Position numbers and translations under genes: made by a program
In this document: positions 6,801-8,245 of the stretch, one piece after another
Position numbering within the stretch: position 1 is the first letter of the stretch
Layout: each line of letters opens with the position of its first letter
Assembly: GCA_027062125.1 (NCBI GenBank)
Contig: JAMOTW010000081.1
Coordinates: forward strand, 1 to 8,245
DNA length: 8,245 bases
Source: Thermococcus sp.
GTDB lineage: Archaea > Methanobacteriota_B > Thermococci > Thermococcales > Thermococcaceae
Direction: 5' to 3'
The notes under the pieces: generated by a model
Seen by the model: the letters and a program-made list of their open reading frames with translations, nothing else
Databases searched by the model: none
What the model was told of the DNA's origin: nothing

Positions 6801-7075
6801 TGAGGGTCGTGAAGGAGTACGACGAGGCAGTAGTGGACTACTACGAGAGGTGCTTCCTCCCGTGGGCAAGGAAGATGGGTCTGGAAGTCGATGGGATGAC
6901 CCCACGGGAGATAGCGGCGGAGCTCACCGGGATGATGTATCCCTGGGAGCCGCTCGATGCATTGACTGAGATATTCGAGAGGGCCAAGTACAGCACGGTG
7001 GCCCTATCGAGGAGGGAGTTCCTGAGGTTCTACCGCTCGCTTCTCGAACTGGTCGGGGGTGAATGCGTTGCTTAG
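3863..7075 (+). CDS. Transglutaminase-like membrane protein with Ig-like stalk and DUF4129-like C-terminus (1070 aa)
   Basis: Domains in order: N-terminal membrane/signal segment (about 6-30); a TgpA-like beta region (about 65-190); a transglutaminase-like core (about 195-315) with GEGSSYDFATAF, LARLNGLPARLVEGF and NHLYWAEVYFNGAGWLTFDP; four to six Ig-like beta domains (about 325-875); a membrane span (about 880-900, WLYIGVAVLIGAVLV) followed by basic HRRPR; a cytoplasmic beta domain (about 911-982); and a DUF4129-like helical tail (about 985-1064, with MTPREIAAELTG and FERAKYSTVALSRREF). Transglutaminase cores normally use Cys-His-Asp. Here the Cys position (G-x-C) is Ser255, the His two residues before the conserved Trp is Leu296 (a His lies one residue earlier), and Asp312 is kept, so it is probably not a classic thiol enzyme. 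More than twenty N-glycosylation sequons lie in the extracellular part. The linked MoxR gene and the DUF4129-like tail place it in a MoxR-dependent membrane system; binding of surface peptides or glycoproteins is inference. The gene is first in its operon and overlaps the next by 17 nt. Confidence 0.88.
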   Translation: MNGRKYVAFLALTLLSLLVASSLLGPALIVAPPNTTPLEDILSPELPAGNNTNETGPPVEAPHWEGIMLNVTGASHIHYLRTRVYSVYVNGEWREGNVTRIPTSVIAPPEVTVPHHSERDTVSVVSSGPLAYLPTALHTVRVEAPGITAIPEYNLFESASSVTSYRFTAVTNTFNIPYLLNLTAGNLTDYLNAPGDEALKNLAERITVGADSDYERALRIMEYLNGNYRLNENATPPEGTDRLHWFLFQSGEGSSYDFATAFAVLARLNGLPARLVEGFYVNATPEEQTVTGKNHLYWAEVYFNGAGWLTFDPIHNYRNTFRPFDLRVERYEVNLEPNESTAVRVHFWDVASGLNATLRVVDWRGREVFRTNESGTFDVRIGPFERPGSYVLFVNASAGDGSTFMQPIRVNVRGNVSVLPEVNWVSVRHGSGTRVLLTAEGFSSVEISSDPPLTEVVYLKRTSNLSWIILTEINAVPPAGIGWRALKLRVHDNSTSYTVILPVFIYDFAGISATLPSRVLAGSRVTISGTVEGRHSGCPVKSGYVFAGITAGRFILLGVGNVSDGRFSFNATLPRYLPGGLSSIDLVYVPPTGNPMMPGTFPAIVRIIGLSELKVPETVLAGPGNVTLTGALLRADGNPIPNATVEYLIDGVGAGKVNTSEDGTFRVTVPVKGIEAHRLEFFYNGSEDYVGSSASTLLRTAVLEVPGEVNVTLGRPFTLSGELIGVENTTLKAYIFPDREYTVDVSNGSFSLTVEPFARVGERTLEFRSGAYILGRVVLRVTSPVEVKLLTDKAEGEERAEIRVAALNALGEPLAGARLKVKVGNLTRVVTTNASGIAVLEVPVPKKSVNTTVTVAFDGAGYYLPAKETFYVVVSRKRKIPWLYIGVAVLIGAVLVRYALVHRRPRETEEGGVLKIIFTSGVPVYREGEGIGVSVECDGIAELIVDGKPVGRGREFTLVLPAGEHSVEARCGEKVERTSLRVVKEYDEAVVDYYERCFLPWARKMGLEVDGMTPREIAAELTGMMYPWEPLDALTEIFERAKYSTVALSRREFLRFYRSLLELVGGECVA

Positions 7076-8066
7076 GCTCAACTGGGGCAGGGTTGGAATC
7101 TACGCGGGAATCGCGGTCCTCATCTACGCACTCTCGGCGGGGATTGAAGCCCTGTCAGTTCTGAAGGTCCCCGCCGTCCTCCTGGCCCTCTTCCTGACCG
7201 CGGCCGACGCGGTTGAGGGAACGGGGAAGGGACTGCCCGGAAGGGCCCTTAGGGTTCTCGGGGTTTCAGTCGCGGCCTTCACCGTCCCTGTCGAGGGCTG
7301 GAGCCACCCCCTCGGAGCGGCCTTCCTCGGGGCCGGGACGGCCCTCCTGGCCCCGGAGATGGAAAGCCACGCGAAGCTCACGAGGGGACTGGGGCTCTCC
7401 ATAGCCCTCTACGGCCTCTCGAAGCTCCCGCCCGTCGACGGCTACGGGAGCGTCTTCAGCTACGCCGGGCTCTTCCTCCTCCTGGCCTACGCCCTGTCGG
7501 AGATGGCGGAGAAGCACCCCTGGGCCGAGCCCGTGGAAAGGAACATCCTCGGGATAGGGGCCCTCGGAGGTCTCCTCGGCCTCTACGCCGCAGTCAGGAG
7601 CAGCCTGGCAGAGTCCCACCCGGAGCTCGTCTTCTACGGGGAGTGGCTGGTTCTCATTTTGGGCGTGGCGATAGCCGGGAGCATGGCATACTCCTACGTG
7701 GCGGAGAGGGACCCGGAGGAGTACCTCCTCTCCCAGTGGAGGAGGCACGAGGCCGAAACGCTGGGGAGACTCGACCCAGAGATGGCAACCGCGAGGAAGG
7801 CCGTAGAGGACTTCGTCGTGAGGGGCAGGAAGGGGCCGCTGGTAGCGTTCCTGAGCTACTACGGGGGGAGGCTCTTCGGGGACAGGGCGGAGTTCGAAGA
7901 GCTGATATCGAGAATAGCCGACTACGAGGGGAAGAGAACCTCCCCGCTGACGCCCCCCTGGATAAGGAGGAGGTACGAAAGGGCCGAGCTTGAGAGGAGG
8001 AGAAAGCTCGTTGAGGAAGTCCTTGATGAGTTGAGGAAGCTGATGGGGTGGGAGCATGAGGATTGA
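7059..8066 (+). CDS. Polytopic membrane protein of the MoxR/transglutaminase operon, unknown function (335 aa)
   Basis: I do not recognise a family. The first 212 residues hold about eight hydrophobic segments (approximately 12-30, 32-51, 62-79, 84-98, 106-122, 130-147, 161-178, 191-212). A charged, mainly helical tail of about 120 residues (215-335) follows, with an Arg/Glu-rich end (WIRRRYERAELERRRKLVEEVLDEL) that may form a short coiled coil and is presumably cytoplasmic. The start is uncertain. GTG 7059 gives the longest frame but lies inside GGGGGTGA (7055-7062), which would serve well as ribosome binding site for TTG 7068, three codons later, at 5-nt spacing. Either start overlaps the upstream gene. 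The 3' end overlaps the MoxR gene by 11 nt. The position suggests a membrane subunit acting with the upstream protein and the ATPase (inference). Base composition is very GC-rich (about 72% in 7261-7320). Confidence 0.82.
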   Translation: MNALLRLNWGRVGIYAGIAVLIYALSAGIEALSVLKVPAVLLALFLTAADAVEGTGKGLPGRALRVLGVSVAAFTVPVEGWSHPLGAAFLGAGTALLAPEMESHAKLTRGLGLSIALYGLSKLPPVDGYGSVFSYAGLFLLLAYALSEMAEKHPWAEPVERNILGIGALGGLLGLYAAVRSSLAESHPELVFYGEWLVLILGVAIAGSMAYSYVAERDPEEYLLSQWRRHEAETLGRLDPEMATARKAVEDFVVRGRKGPLVAFLSYYGGRLFGDRAEFEELISRIADYEGKRTSPLTPPWIRRRYERAELERRRKLVEEVLDELRKLMGWEHED

Positions 8067-8245
8067 CGAAGCCTCCAACACACTTAAGGAGATAGTCGAC
8101 GTCATCTCGTCGGTTTATATTGGGAATGAGGTTGTCATCAGGAAGACTCTGGCTGCTGCACTGGTAAACGGGAACGTCCTCTTCGAGGATTATCCAGGAT
8201 TAGGAAAAACACTCCTCGCCAAAGCCTTCGGGAAAGTCTTGGGAC
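8056..8245 (+). CDS. MoxR-family AAA+ ATPase, N-terminal part (runs off the right edge)
   Basis: Sixty-three residues are visible from ATG 8056. They match the N-terminus of MoxR AAA+ ATPases: a helical start (MRIDEASNTLKEIVDVISS), YIGNEVVIRKTLAAALVNGNVLFED, and the Walker A loop YPGLGKT (46-52, with Lys51 and Thr52 for nucleotide binding). Full-length members have a little over 300 residues, so about four fifths is missing, including Walker B and the sensors. MoxR proteins are cytoplasmic ATPases thought to act as chaperones for metal insertion or complex assembly, and are often encoded beside DUF58, VWA and transglutaminase/DUF4129 proteins. This fits the upstream genes and predicts a DUF58 gene further right. 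The start overlaps the preceding gene by 11 nt. Visible GC content is about 50%, clearly lower than in the two genes before it. Confidence 0.88.
   Translation, partial: MRIDEASNTLKEIVDVISSVYIGNEVVIRKTLAAALVNGNVLFEDYPGLGKTLLAKAFGKVLG

Noticed and set aside
7266..8105. 279-residue minus-strand frame opposite the polytopic membrane protein
   Set aside because: It lies wholly antisense to a coherent membrane protein and the start of MoxR; its composition (Pro, Glu, Gly, Val rich, no hydrophobic core pattern) is that of a shadow.

Overview
The window looks like chromosome of a hyperthermophilic euryarchaeon of the order Thermococcales, most likely a Thermococcus. This is inferred from archaeal BRE/TATA promoters, GGAGGTGA-type ribosome binding sites, tightly overlapping genes, a BtpA-family TIM-barrel gene, sequon-rich secreted proteins and a MoxR/transglutaminase/DUF4129 locus. 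No database search was possible, so family names rest on recognised motifs and architecture.

Layout. Positions 1-2817 (minus strand) hold a compact cluster of four cell-envelope genes, transcribed right to left: a 43-residue single-span membrane protein (2817-2686), a 465-residue secreted protein of unknown function (2689-1292), a 248-residue N-terminally anchored protein (1295-549), and the start of a secreted beta-propeller-like protein (535 to beyond the left edge). Genes one to three are joined by 4-nt ATGA overlaps, and the third and fourth are 13 nt apart. Positions 2818-2941 hold the probable promoter of this cluster, a 14-bp perfect palindrome near the predicted start site, and a pyrimidine-rich stretch that may end the preceding transcript. 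Next comes a BtpA/SgcQ-family gene (3733-2942, minus). A 129-bp divergent promoter region (3734-3862) separates it from a rightward operon.

The rightward operon starts with a 1070-residue membrane protein (3863-7075). It carries a transglutaminase-like domain, a long extracellular stalk of Ig-like domains, a second membrane span and a cytoplasmic DUF4129-like tail. A polytopic membrane protein (7059-8066) and the beginning of a MoxR-family AAA+ ATPase (8056 to beyond the right edge) follow, each overlapping its predecessor. The combination of MoxR with transglutaminase/DUF4129 is a known conserved gene neighbourhood that usually also includes a DUF58 protein; here that gene would lie to the right of the window. 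The plausible joint role is ATP-driven remodelling or assembly of a membrane complex acting at the cell surface, but this is inference.

The main points of interest are: the transglutaminase-like domain has lost its catalytic Cys (Ser255) and probably its His, so it looks like a pseudo-enzyme; a probable unannotated 43-residue membrane protein opens the secreted-protein operon; and the leader of that operon contains a palindrome and a 12-bp direct repeat. No tRNA, rRNA, CRISPR array or insertion sequence was seen. No stretch over 300 bases lacks a gene.
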